Shown here: one piece after another, positions 1 through 7,068 of the stretch
Layout of the letters: the number at the start of each line of letters is the position of its first letter
Numbering within the stretch: position 1 is the first letter of the stretch
NCBI GenBank assembly: GCA_002683775.1
Contig: NYTT01000072.1
Coordinates: 1-7,364, forward strand
DNA from: Flavobacteriales bacterium
GTDB taxonomy: Bacteria > Bacteroidota > Bacteroidia > Flavobacteriales > BACL11
Length of the DNA: 7,364 nt
Reading direction: 5' to 3'
Made by a program: the position numbers and the translations under genes
The notes under the pieces: model-generated
Told to the model about the DNA's origin: nothing
Database searches by the model: none
The model's input: only the letters and a program-made list of their open reading frames with translations

Positions 1-2283
1 TATACTATTAGTGGATATGTCCAAGATAATGAGTCAGGAGAGAACTTGATTGGTGTATCCATTTATGACAAAGCAACATTTAAAGGAACATCAACAAATC
101 AATATGGTTTTTATTCATTAACTTTAGATGAAGGAGAGTATGAAATTTTATATTCATTTATCGGTTATAAAACAATTTCAAAAAACATTAATCTAAATAA
201 AGATGTTAGATTAAACATCTCATTAAATAGTGATGCCATATTAACTGAGGAAGTTATTGTTACAGGGGAAAGACTTGATAAAAATGTAAGTAGTTCAGAT
301 ATGAGTCAGGCTAAAATTGCTGTAAGTAATATTAAACAAATACCTGTAATATTAGGAGAAGTTGATATACTAAAGGCCGCACAACTATTACCAGGAATTC
401 AATCTGGTGGTGAAGGCAACTCAGGTCTTTATGTTAGAGGTGGTGGTCCAGATCAAAATTTAATTCTTTTAGATGAAGCAGTAGTTTATAATGCTGCACA
501 TCTATTTGGTTTCTTTTCTGTATTTAATGCTGATGCTATTAAAGATATAAATATTATTAAGGGTGGAATGCCAGCAGAGTATGGAGGAAGATTATCATCT
601 GTATTAGATATTACCATGAAAGATGGTAACAATAAAAAATATCAAGCTGATGGAGGAATTGGCTTACTATCATCTAGATTAACACTTCAAGGTCCTGTCC
701 AAAAGAATAAAAGTTCTTTCATTGTATCTGGAAGAAGGACTTACATTGATGTTTTATCTGATCCTTTCATTGGAGAAGAAAATGATTTTAATGGATCAGG
801 ATATTATTTTTATGACTTAACTACAAAAATAAATTATCGTTTGTCTGATAAAGACAGAATATATTTAAGTGGATATTTTGGTAGAGATGTATTTAATTTT
901 GCTAACTCTAAAAATGGTTTTGGTATTCAAATACCTTGGGGTAATGCTACAACATCACTTCGATGGAATCATTTATTTAATGATAAATTATTTATGAATA
1001 CTTCATTGATTTTTTCTGACTATAGGTTTGAATTTAACTTGGCACAGCAAGATTTTGAGTTAAAGATATTTTCAGGAATAAACGATTGGAATACAAAGGT
1101 TGATTTCTTGTACCAACCAAATCAAAGACATACTATTAAATTTGGAACAAATTATACCTACCATGAGTTCACACCTGGAAACGCTACAGGTAAATCTGGA
1201 GAAGTAGTATTTGAGCCTGAAGAAATTTTTAGACAATATTCAAATGAAGGAGCATTATATTTTTCTGATGACTTTGAAATTTCGGATGTATTAAAAGTTC
1301 ATGCTGGTCTTAGGTACTCCTCTTTTCAGCACAGTGGCTATATTAGCTTTAGAGATTATATTAAAAATGATTTTTCAGGAAGTGATGATAACTATAGACA
1401 TATAGAGCCGAGATTATCATTTCGTTATAAGCTGTCAACTTCAAGCTCAATTAAAGGTGCATACACACAGAATTATCAGTATATCCACTTAGCTTCTACT
1501 TCAAGTGTTAGCTTACCAACTGACTTATGGGTACCAAGTTCTAAGGCTATAGAGCCAAAATTTGCTGATCAGTTTGCGCTTGGATATTTTAAAAATTTAA
1601 ATGATAATATGTACGAGACTTCAATTGAAGCTTATTATAAAGAAATGACAAATCTTATTGAATATAAGGAAGGAGTCTTACCAGAAGACAATACAAATTC
1701 AAATAGTGACGATGCATTTACTTTTGGAGATGGTGATTCATATGGATTGGAATTCTTAGTTAAAAAGAATAAAGGGAAAACTACTGGATGGATTGGATAT
1801 ACGTGGTCCAAGACAACACGTTTTTTTGATGAAGTTAATAATGGAAATGCATTTCCTGCAAAATATGACAGAAGACATGACCTTTCAATTACTGCAACTC
1901 ATAAATATTCAAACAAATGGACTTTTAGTGGTGTTTTTGTTTATGCTACTGGTAATTCAATAACTCTTCCTACGGAAAGATATGTTATCGGAGAAAATAT
2001 ATATACAGAATTTACAAGTAGAAATGGTTTTAGAATTGATCCTTATCATAGGCTTGATATAGGAGCTACTTACACACCTAAAAAGAAAAGAAAATACCAA
2101 TCATCATGGAACTTCTCAATTTATAATCTTTACAGTAGAAAGAACCCATATTTTATTTATTTTGCTTTAGAAGCTCCTGAAGGTGTAGATGGTAGTTTAG
2201 TTGAAGGAAATCTAACACCTAAAGCATATCAGGTATCTATATTTCCAATTTTGCCTTCAGTTACATGGAACTTTAATTTTTAA
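1..2283 (+). CDS. TonB-dependent outer-membrane receptor, 5'-truncated by window edge
   Basis: This is a TonB-dependent transporter that would carry an unknown ligand across the outer membrane using TonB-ExbBD energy. The frame is open from base 1, so the gene starts upstream; the TTG at 46 lies inside a domain and is not the start. Of 760 visible residues, about 1-75 form a carboxypeptidase-regulatory-like domain (ISGYV start, NQYGFYSL, SFIGYKT). A TonB-box-like EEVIVTG follows at 83-89. The plug domain spans about 95-215, with LLPGIQSG near 129-136, YVRGGG at 144-149, HLFGFFSVFN at 167-176 and YGGRLSSVLD at 194-203. The rest is rich in alternating aromatic and polar residues, as in a beta barrel, and ends in phenylalanine (WNFNF), as outer-membrane barrels do. 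Probably only the signal peptide and a few residues are missing. The stop is 2 bases before a DUF4249 lipoprotein gene, so the two are probably co-transcribed and co-functional. The substrate cannot be read from the sequence. Confidence 0.93.
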   Translation, partial: YTISGYVQDNESGENLIGVSIYDKATFKGTSTNQYGFYSLTLDEGEYEILYSFIGYKTISKNINLNKDVRLNISLNSDAILTEEVIVTGERLDKNVSSSDMSQAKIAVSNIKQIPVILGEVDILKAAQLLPGIQSGGEGNSGLYVRGGGPDQNLILLDEAVVYNAAHLFGFFSVFNADAIKDINIIKGGMPAEYGGRLSSVLDITMKDGNNKKYQADGGIGLLSSRLTLQGPVQKNKSSFIVSGRRTYIDVLSDPFIGEENDFNGSGYYFYDLTTKINYRLSDKDRIYLSGYFGRDVFNFANSKNGFGIQIPWGNATTSLRWNHLFNDKLFMNTSLIFSDYRFEFNLAQQDFELKIFSGINDWNTKVDFLYQPNQRHTIKFGTNYTYHEFTPGNATGKSGEVVFEPEEIFRQYSNEGALYFSDDFEISDVLKVHAGLRYSSFQHSGYISFRDYIKNDFSGSDDNYRHIEPRLSFRYKLSTSSSIKGAYTQNYQYIHLASTSSVSLPTDLWVPSSKAIEPKFADQFALGYFKNLNDNMYETSIEAYYKEMTNLIEYKEGVLPEDNTNSNSDDAFTFGDGDSYGLEFLVKKNKGKTTGWIGYTWSKTTRFFDEVNNGNAFPAKYDRRHDLSITATHKYSNKWTFSGVFVYATGNSITLPTERYVIGENIYTEFTSRNGFRIDPYHRLDIGATYTPKKKRKYQSSWNFSIYNLYSRKNPYFIYFALEAPEGVDGSLVEGNLTPKAYQVSIFPILPSVTWNFNF

Positions 2284-2285
2284 TT

Positions 2286-3302
2286 ATGAGATATTACATT
2301 TTATTATTTATTACTTTAATTTTATTTTCCTGTCAAGACGAAATTACATTAGCATTACCACAAGCTGAGAATAAGTTGGTTGTAGAAGGTGCTATTGAAC
2401 CAGGCTTTCCCCCTTATGTTATTTTAACTAACAATCAAGGCTATTTTGAAAGTATTGACGAAAACACTTATAACAACCTATTCATTGATGATGTAGATTC
2501 TGTTATGGTATGGTTTTTTGATGATGCTGGCGAAAAAATTAAAATAAATTTGGAAAAAATTAGTGGATTAGATTCACTCCCTCCTATTTATACAGATCTT
2601 GAATATTTCAATAATCCATCAAATTATTCTTTTAGTCAAGAAGAAAAAACATATTTTCTTGAGATTCATTGGAACAACAAGATAATTTCATCATTCACTA
2701 CAATACCAAGAGCTACACCTTTAGACTGTTTATGGGTTGAACAAAGTGATGTAACTACAGATAATGAGTTTAAATGTGAAATAAGAGCAATGTATTCTGA
2801 CCCTGTTAATGAGCAAAATAATATTTTAATTAGAAGTAAAAGAACAGTACATTATAAACAGGAAGATAGCTTAATTTGTTCAAATGAAAACACTCCTGAC
2901 TTTAACTTAAAGCTTGTTGATTCTGGATCAGACGTTTTAATTAATGGCGAGTCATTTGAAACTTACTTTCCAAGGCCTAAAGGCAATGGATTTCCAACAG
3001 GAAAATATAATAGCTTTAGAACTAAAAATTGTGATGATGGAACGGATTTAGTATTTCCTGAAGATATTGTTTTGATAAAGTTCTGTCAGATTGATGAACC
3101 TTCATTAAAGTTTTGGAGAGGACTAGTAAGACAAGCTGGTAATAATGGGAATCCTTTTGCTGAGCCTTCAAATTTAGTGAGTAATATTGATGGTGGTTTA
3201 GGAGTTTGGACAGGATACAGTCCTGTTTACTACAAAGTACCTATTGTGATTGATACAACAATTTTTGATCAATATTATCCTGAGATAATAGATATATTTT
3301 AA
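2286..3302 (+). CDS. DUF4249 family outer-membrane lipoprotein
   Basis: This is a predicted lipoprotein of 338 residues. The N-terminus is a short type II signal peptide: MRYY, a hydrophobic stretch at 5-14, then a lipobox ending LFSC with the lipidated cysteine at C16. The ATG at 2286 is the right start because it just precedes this signal. After C16 comes QDE; acidic residues soon after the cysteine resemble the surface-export signal of Bacteroidota lipoproteins, so surface exposure is plausible (inference). Features I associate with DUF4249 are the early LVVEGAIEPG (31-40), TIPRATPLDCLW (139-150), and the C-terminal block NPFAEPSNLVSN..GGLGVWTGYS (289-311). Five further cysteines (148, 164, 198, 249, 267) could form disulfides. 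No enzyme motif is visible. DUF4249 has no assigned biochemical role that I know of. Its place 2 bases after a TonB-dependent receptor suggests a partner protein that binds or caps the ligand, analogous to SusD beside SusC, although I see no SusD-like sequence. Confidence 0.87.
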   Translation: MRYYILLFITLILFSCQDEITLALPQAENKLVVEGAIEPGFPPYVILTNNQGYFESIDENTYNNLFIDDVDSVMVWFFDDAGEKIKINLEKISGLDSLPPIYTDLEYFNNPSNYSFSQEEKTYFLEIHWNNKIISSFTTIPRATPLDCLWVEQSDVTTDNEFKCEIRAMYSDPVNEQNNILIRSKRTVHYKQEDSLICSNENTPDFNLKLVDSGSDVLINGESFETYFPRPKGNGFPTGKYNSFRTKNCDDGTDLVFPEDIVLIKFCQIDEPSLKFWRGLVRQAGNNGNPFAEPSNLVSNIDGGLGVWTGYSPVYYKVPIVIDTTIFDQYYPEIIDIF

Positions 3303-3321
3303 ATTTACAAAAAAAATAAAA
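3303..3321 (+). promoter_or_regulatory. A-rich translation initiation region of trxB
   Basis: The gap between the DUF4249 stop and the trxB ATG contains a run of eight A at 3309-3316 and four more at 3318-3321, and no GGAG-like Shine-Dalgarno motif. A-rich, unstructured leaders are the usual initiation context in Bacteroidota, which rarely use Shine-Dalgarno pairing. The short gap leaves read-through from the upstream genes possible. No convincing promoter was seen. Confidence 0.4.
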
Positions 3322-4269
3322 ATGAATAAAGAGATTGAGAAAGTAGAAGTGTTAATTATTGGGTCTGGACCTGCAGGATATACCGCAGCAATTTATGCTG
3401 CTAGAGCTGACATGAAACCAGTACTTATACAAGGATTACAACCTGGTGGACAATTAACAACTACAACAGATGTTGATAATTATCCAGGATACAAAGATGG
3501 TATAATGGGTCCTGAAATGATGGAAGATTTTAAAGCTCAAGCTGAAAGATTTGGAACAGATACTAGATGGGGAATGGTTACAAAAGTTGATTTTTCTAAA
3601 AGACCATTTTTAATTGAAGTAGATGAAAAAACTAATATGCTTGCAGAATCTGTAATTATTGCAACTGGAGCTTCAGCAAAATGGCTTGGAATAGAAGATG
3701 AAAAAAGATTAAATGGTTATGGAGTATCTGCATGTGCTACATGTGATGGTTTCTTTTATAAAGGTAAAGATGTTGTAGTAGTAGGAGCTGGTGATACAGC
3801 TGCTGAAGAGGCTACTTATTTAGCTAAAATGTGTACAAAGGTTACAATGTTAGTTCGAAAAGATTTTATGAGAGCATCTAAAGCTATGCAGCATAGAGTT
3901 AATAACACTCCTAACCTTGAAGTACTTTATAATTATGAAACTAAAAGTATTAATGGTGAGCCTGGTCCTACTGGAGTTGAAAGTGTAACAGCTATTAATA
4001 ATAAAGATGGAAAAGAAATTACTATACCTGCATCAGGTTTCTTTGTTGCTATTGGACATAAGCCAACTACAGAGCTTTTTAAAGATCAATTAGATATGGA
4101 TGAGAATGGATATTTAATTATTGAGCCAGGGACATCAAAAACTAAAATTCCTGGAGTTTTTGCTGCTGGTGATGTTGCTGATCATGTTTACAGACAAGCA
4201 GTAACATCGGCAGGTACCGGCTGTATGGCAGCTTTAGATGCTGAAAGGTTTCTTGCTGATCAAATATAA
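3322..4269 (+). CDS. trxB: Thioredoxin reductase (NADPH, FAD-dependent)
   Basis: This cytoplasmic flavoenzyme passes electrons from NADPH through FAD and a redox-active disulfide to thioredoxin. The 315-residue length is normal for the low-molecular-weight bacterial type. The FAD-binding GSGPAG is at 14-19, followed by YTAAIYAARA. PGGQLTTTTDVDNYPG at 41-56 is the conserved flavin-contact stretch. The catalytic pair is CATC (C138, C141) followed by D142. The NADPH Rossmann motif is GAGDTAAEEA at 155-164, and the adjacent 2'-phosphate region reads VRKDFMRA at 178-185, where E. coli has HRRDxFRA; the basic residues are partly kept. The second FAD motif is GVFAAGDV at 278-285, with RQAVTSAGTG at 291-300. 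The ATG sits just before the first beta strand, so the start is secure. No thioredoxin gene is visible next to it. A weak A/T hairpin follows the stop, so the transcript may end there. Confidence 0.96.
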   Translation: MNKEIEKVEVLIIGSGPAGYTAAIYAARADMKPVLIQGLQPGGQLTTTTDVDNYPGYKDGIMGPEMMEDFKAQAERFGTDTRWGMVTKVDFSKRPFLIEVDEKTNMLAESVIIATGASAKWLGIEDEKRLNGYGVSACATCDGFFYKGKDVVVVGAGDTAAEEATYLAKMCTKVTMLVRKDFMRASKAMQHRVNNTPNLEVLYNYETKSINGEPGPTGVESVTAINNKDGKEITIPASGFFVAIGHKPTTELFKDQLDMDENGYLIIEPGTSKTKIPGVFAAGDVADHVYRQAVTSAGTGCMAALDAERFLADQI

Positions 4270-4275
4270 TATCTA

Positions 4276-4292
4276 AAAAAAGCGTCTTTTTT
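4276..4292 (+). terminator. Possible weak intrinsic terminator after trxB
   Basis: AAAAAAG (4276-4282), a 3-base loop CGT, then CTTTTTT (4286-4292) make a perfect 7-base-pair stem whose 3' arm doubles as a U-tract. The stem has one G-C pair, so it is weak. A-arm/T-arm hairpins work as terminators in either direction, and the site lies just after the trxB stop and before a separate promoter-like region. In DNA this AT-rich the palindrome could also be chance. Confidence 0.35.
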
Positions 4293-4302
4293 ATTGGTAC
4301 AT

Positions 4303-4318
4303 TAATTTTGTACTTTTG
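4303..4318 (+). promoter_or_regulatory. Candidate recQ promoter: two tandem TAnnTTTG -7 boxes
   Basis: TAATTTTG (4303-4310) and TACTTTTG (4311-4318) both fit the Bacteroidota -7 consensus TAnnTTTG exactly and abut each other. The ATG of recQ is at 4326. Transcription from the second box would start a few bases before the ATG; from the first, roughly ten bases before. The -33 element is poor: the nearest TTG (4294-4296) is only 14 bases before the second box, against the usual 17-23, although a T-run lies at 4287-4292. The match is therefore to the -7 half only. Confidence 0.45.
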
Positions 4319-4325
4319 ATTCTTT

Positions 4326-6041
4326 ATGAATCCAATTGATATTTTAATAAAATATTGGGGTCACACTAAATTTCGTTCTAAACAAGAATTAATAATTGAT
4401 AACGTACTAAATCAAAAAGACGTTCTTGCTTTATTACCGACTGGCGGTGGGAAATCGGTGTGCTATCAAATCCCTGCACTAATTAAGGAAGGAGTATGTA
4501 TTGTTATTTCTCCACTTATTTCATTGATGCAAGATCAAGTTAAGCATCTAAAATCAAAAGGTATTAAATCTGTTTCTATTAGTAGTAGCATGAGTTATTC
4601 TCAAACTGATACTGCACTAACAAATTGTATTTATGGCGGGATTAAGTTTTTGTTTCTTTCTCCAGAAAAGCTTAAAAATAATTTAGTTATTTCTAGGATT
4701 AAAGAAATGACTATTAATCTAATTGCAATAGATGAAGCACATTGTATATCAGAATGGGGACATAATTTTAGACCAGCCTATAGAAAAATTTCAGAATTTC
4801 GTGAGATATTACCTGATGTATCAATACTTGCTTTAACAGCAACTGCTAATTCTAATGTTATAGATGATATTCAAAAAACTTTAAAGTTTAATTCATCAAA
4901 TATCATAAAATCAAGTTTAATAAGACCAAAACTATCTTATGTTGTTGATGATATTATTGATAAGAGAAAAAGATTAATTAAGTTATTAAACAAAATTAAA
5001 AGTTCTGTCATCATATATGTTGATACAAGAAGAAAATCTGAAGATATAAGTCTATACTTAAATAATGAAGGTTTTACTTCATCTTTCTATCATGCTGGTG
5101 TTCATCCAGATGATCGTACTAAAAGACAATTAAGTTGGAGTAATAATGAAACAAGAATTATTGTTGCAACTAATTCATTTGGTATGGGTATTGATAAACC
5201 TGATGTTAAATTAGTTGTACATATGCATATGCCCTCATCTATAGAGTCATATTTTCAAGAAGCAGGTCGTGCTGGAAGAAATGGAGAAACTGCATTCTCT
5301 TTTTTACTTGCTAACAAAAATGATATAACGAAACAAGAGAATTTATTACAAACGAAATACCCAGACATTAAAGATATTATTAATATTTATCAGAATATAT
5401 CTAGTTATCTTCAAATTGCAGTTGGTGATAATATTGAGGAGTACTTAGCATTTGATATTGAAAAGTTTGCTAAACGATACGGACATTCTACATTACAGGT
5501 TTACTATAGCATTAAATATCTTGAGAAGAAAGAACTTTTAAAGTTTTCTGATGAGAGTTTCTCGAAGTCACGATTTAAATTTATCAAAACAAATAATGAA
5601 TTATATAAGTTTCAAATTTCAAATAGATATTTTGATTCTTTTATAAGGGTTTTATTAAGAACATATAGTAATGCGTTTAATAATTTTGTTACTGTAGATA
5701 TCATTTCACTTGCAAAAAAGACTAATTCTAATACTGATAATATTCTAATATTATTTAATAAATTAAAAGAATTAGAGATAATAGATTTTCAAGAAGAAAA
5801 TAACGATCCGAAAATTGAATATTTAAGAGAGAGACTTGATTTAAATATTAATTTTTTTAATAAAGATAAACTAGAAAGCTGGAAATATTTTGACACCAAA
5901 AAACTAAATTTTATTTCAAGTTATATTTTAAATAAATCTCTTTGTAGAAGCTCTATGTTATTGAAATATTTTGGTGAAATTATTGATGAAGATTGTGGTG
6001 TTTGTGATGTTTGTATAATCAAAAAAAGAAACTCTATTTAG
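4326..6041 (+). CDS. recQ: RecQ-family ATP-dependent DNA helicase with C-terminal zinc module
   Basis: This is a superfamily 2 helicase expected to unwind DNA 3'-5' in recombination and repair. Helicase motifs are complete: motif 0 FRSKQELII (17-25), Walker A TGGGKS (39-44, K43), DEAH (136-139) followed by the RecQ aromatic-rich loop CISEWGHNFRP (140-150), TATA (171-174), TNSFGMGIDKPDV (282-294), and motif VI QEAGRAGRNG (311-320). A four-cysteine zinc site, C540, C557, C560, C563, has the same spacing as recalled for E. coli RecQ (x16, x2, x2), but it lies at the very end of the 571-residue protein. About 220 residues separate it from motif VI, against about 60 in E. coli. Residues about 375-505 look helical and may hold a winged-helix-like part. 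No HRDC domain follows. MNPIDILIKYWGHTKFR is a typical RecQ N-terminus, so the start is secure. It may be a second RecQ paralogue of the genome. Which DNA structure it prefers is unknown. Confidence 0.93.
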   Translation: MNPIDILIKYWGHTKFRSKQELIIDNVLNQKDVLALLPTGGGKSVCYQIPALIKEGVCIVISPLISLMQDQVKHLKSKGIKSVSISSSMSYSQTDTALTNCIYGGIKFLFLSPEKLKNNLVISRIKEMTINLIAIDEAHCISEWGHNFRPAYRKISEFREILPDVSILALTATANSNVIDDIQKTLKFNSSNIIKSSLIRPKLSYVVDDIIDKRKRLIKLLNKIKSSVIIYVDTRRKSEDISLYLNNEGFTSSFYHAGVHPDDRTKRQLSWSNNETRIIVATNSFGMGIDKPDVKLVVHMHMPSSIESYFQEAGRAGRNGETAFSFLLANKNDITKQENLLQTKYPDIKDIINIYQNISSYLQIAVGDNIEEYLAFDIEKFAKRYGHSTLQVYYSIKYLEKKELLKFSDESFSKSRFKFIKTNNELYKFQISNRYFDSFIRVLLRTYSNAFNNFVTVDIISLAKKTNSNTDNILILFNKLKELEIIDFQEENNDPKIEYLRERLDLNINFFNKDKLESWKYFDTKKLNFISSYILNKSLCRSSMLLKYFGEIIDEDCGVCDVCIIKKRNSI

Positions 6042-6042
6042 T

Positions 6043-6093
6043 AATTTGCCTTTAAAAGTATTATTGTGTTAATATAAAGAATAAATTTGCCTT
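6043..6093 (+). repeat. Pair of 10-base direct repeats in the recQ-fmt gap
   Basis: AATTTGCCTT occurs at 6043-6052, directly after the recQ stop, and again at 6084-6093, directly before the fmt ATG; the copies start 41 bases apart. The second copy contains the TTTG of the proposed -7 box. The pair could be a duplicated promoter or regulator half-site, or chance in low-complexity DNA. Confidence 0.45.
6064..6089 (+). promoter_or_regulatory. Candidate fmt promoter with TAnnTTTG -7 box
   Basis: TAAATTTG at 6082-6089 is an exact match to the Bacteroidota -7 consensus TAnnTTTG. A TTG at 6064-6066 could be the -33 element, but the 15-base spacer is shorter than the usual 17-23. Only CCTT separates the box from the fmt ATG at 6094, so an RNA starting at the expected distance would begin at or next to the start codon. 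No terminator hairpin is visible after recQ, so read-through from recQ is also possible. Confidence 0.42.
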
Positions 6094-7068
6094 ATGAAGA
6101 TAGTTTTTTTTGGTACACCAGGTTTTGCTGCAGATAATTTAGATGCTTTATTAGATTATGGTTTTGATGTTGTTACAGTTGTAACACCTCCTGATAGTAA
6201 ATCTGGACGTGGAAAAGTATTGAAAGCTTGTGATGTAAAAAAAAGAGCTATTAAGAGAAATATTCCTGTTCTACAACCTCATAAGTTAAGGGACAGTAAT
6301 TTTATTAATGATCTATATAAGCTTGATGCTGATTTATTTATTGTTGTAGCTTTTAGAATGCTTCCTGAAATTGTTTGGAAGATACCACCGAAAAGAACAA
6401 TTAATTTACACACTTCATTATTACCAAATTATAAAGGCGCTGCTCCTATCAATTGGGTCTTGATTAGTGGCGAAAAAAATACTGGTGTTACAACATTTTA
6501 TATTGATCAGGATATTGACTCAGGAGAAATTTTATTACAAGAAGATGTAGTATTAAATTACGATTTAACTGCTGCTGATTTACATGATATTTTACTTGAA
6601 AAAGGGAAATCAGTTTTAGTTAATACTGTTAAAATGATAAATAGTAATTGTATTAAAAGTTCTAAACAGAATAATACTTTAACTCATAATCTCGCTCCAA
6701 AAATTAACAAAGAAATATTAAAAATTAATTGGACACTTAAAGCAGAAAAGATACATAATTTAGTTAGAGGTTTATCTCCATACACAAAGAATATAATAGT
6801 TAAGAATGTTGCTATTTTTCCTTCTGCTTGGACTTATTTAGATGAGGGAAACGGAGAAAATAAAAGAATAAAAATTCATTTAACAGAAATCATTCATAAT
6901 CATTCAACTTCTCCTGATTTAAAAACAGATAATAAATCTTACTTGCATGTGCCAACAGGTGAAGGTTTAATATCTATCTTAAGATTACAAATTGAGGGTA
7001 AAAACCCTATTACTATTAGTCAGTTTCTTCTTGGAAACAAAATAACTAAATTTCATAGATTTCTATGA
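6094..7068 (+). CDS. fmt: Methionyl-tRNA formyltransferase
   Basis: This cytoplasmic enzyme transfers a formyl group from 10-formyl-tetrahydrofolate to methionyl-initiator-tRNA before translation initiation. The 324-residue length is normal. The formyltransferase Rossmann domain opens with MKIVFFGTPGFAA at residue 1, which fixes the start. The GRGK loop is at 38-41. The catalytic triad is conserved as N104 and H106 (in NLHTSLLP) and D142 (in IDSGE), and the folate-binding signature SLLPNYKGAAPINW spans 108-121. The C-terminal tRNA-binding barrel begins around 205 (KEILKINWTLKAEKIHNLVRGLSPY) and continues through VPTGEGLISILRLQIEGK to the end. GTPGFA has glycine where aspartate or glutamate is common, which is a minor change. 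The TGA stop overlaps the ATG of the next gene in ATGA, so fmt and the tRNA methyltransferase are probably translationally coupled. Confidence 0.96.
   Translation: MKIVFFGTPGFAADNLDALLDYGFDVVTVVTPPDSKSGRGKVLKACDVKKRAIKRNIPVLQPHKLRDSNFINDLYKLDADLFIVVAFRMLPEIVWKIPPKRTINLHTSLLPNYKGAAPINWVLISGEKNTGVTTFYIDQDIDSGEILLQEDVVLNYDLTAADLHDILLEKGKSVLVNTVKMINSNCIKSSKQNNTLTHNLAPKINKEILKINWTLKAEKIHNLVRGLSPYTKNIIVKNVAIFPSAWTYLDEGNGENKRIKIHLTEIIHNHSTSPDLKTDNKSYLHVPTGEGLISILRLQIEGKNPITISQFLLGNKITKFHRFL

Noticed and set aside
46..48. TTG at 46 as the start of the receptor gene
   Set aside because: The frame is open from base 1, and the residues before it (ISGYV...) are the first strand of the regulatory-like domain, so the true start with its signal peptide lies upstream of the window.
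2286..3302. DUF4249 protein as a SusD-like lipoprotein
   Set aside because: Position and lipobox would fit, but the length of 338 residues is short for SusD and the C-terminal GGLGVWTGYS block belongs to the DUF4249 type.
3293..3307. TATATTTT and TAAATTTA near the DUF4249 stop as a trxB promoter
   Set aside because: Both lack the final G of TAnnTTTG, and no TTG lies at a suitable distance (the nearest TTTG, at 3264-3267, is 25 or more bases away). In such AT-rich DNA these near matches are expected by chance.
5850..6041. HRDC domain at the C-terminus of RecQ
   Set aside because: The protein ends eight residues after the last zinc cysteine, leaving no room for one, and no frameshifted continuation is visible after the stop.
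6042..6093. Terminator hairpin between recQ and fmt
   Set aside because: No inverted repeat with a following T-run could be found; the only regular structure is the direct repeat.
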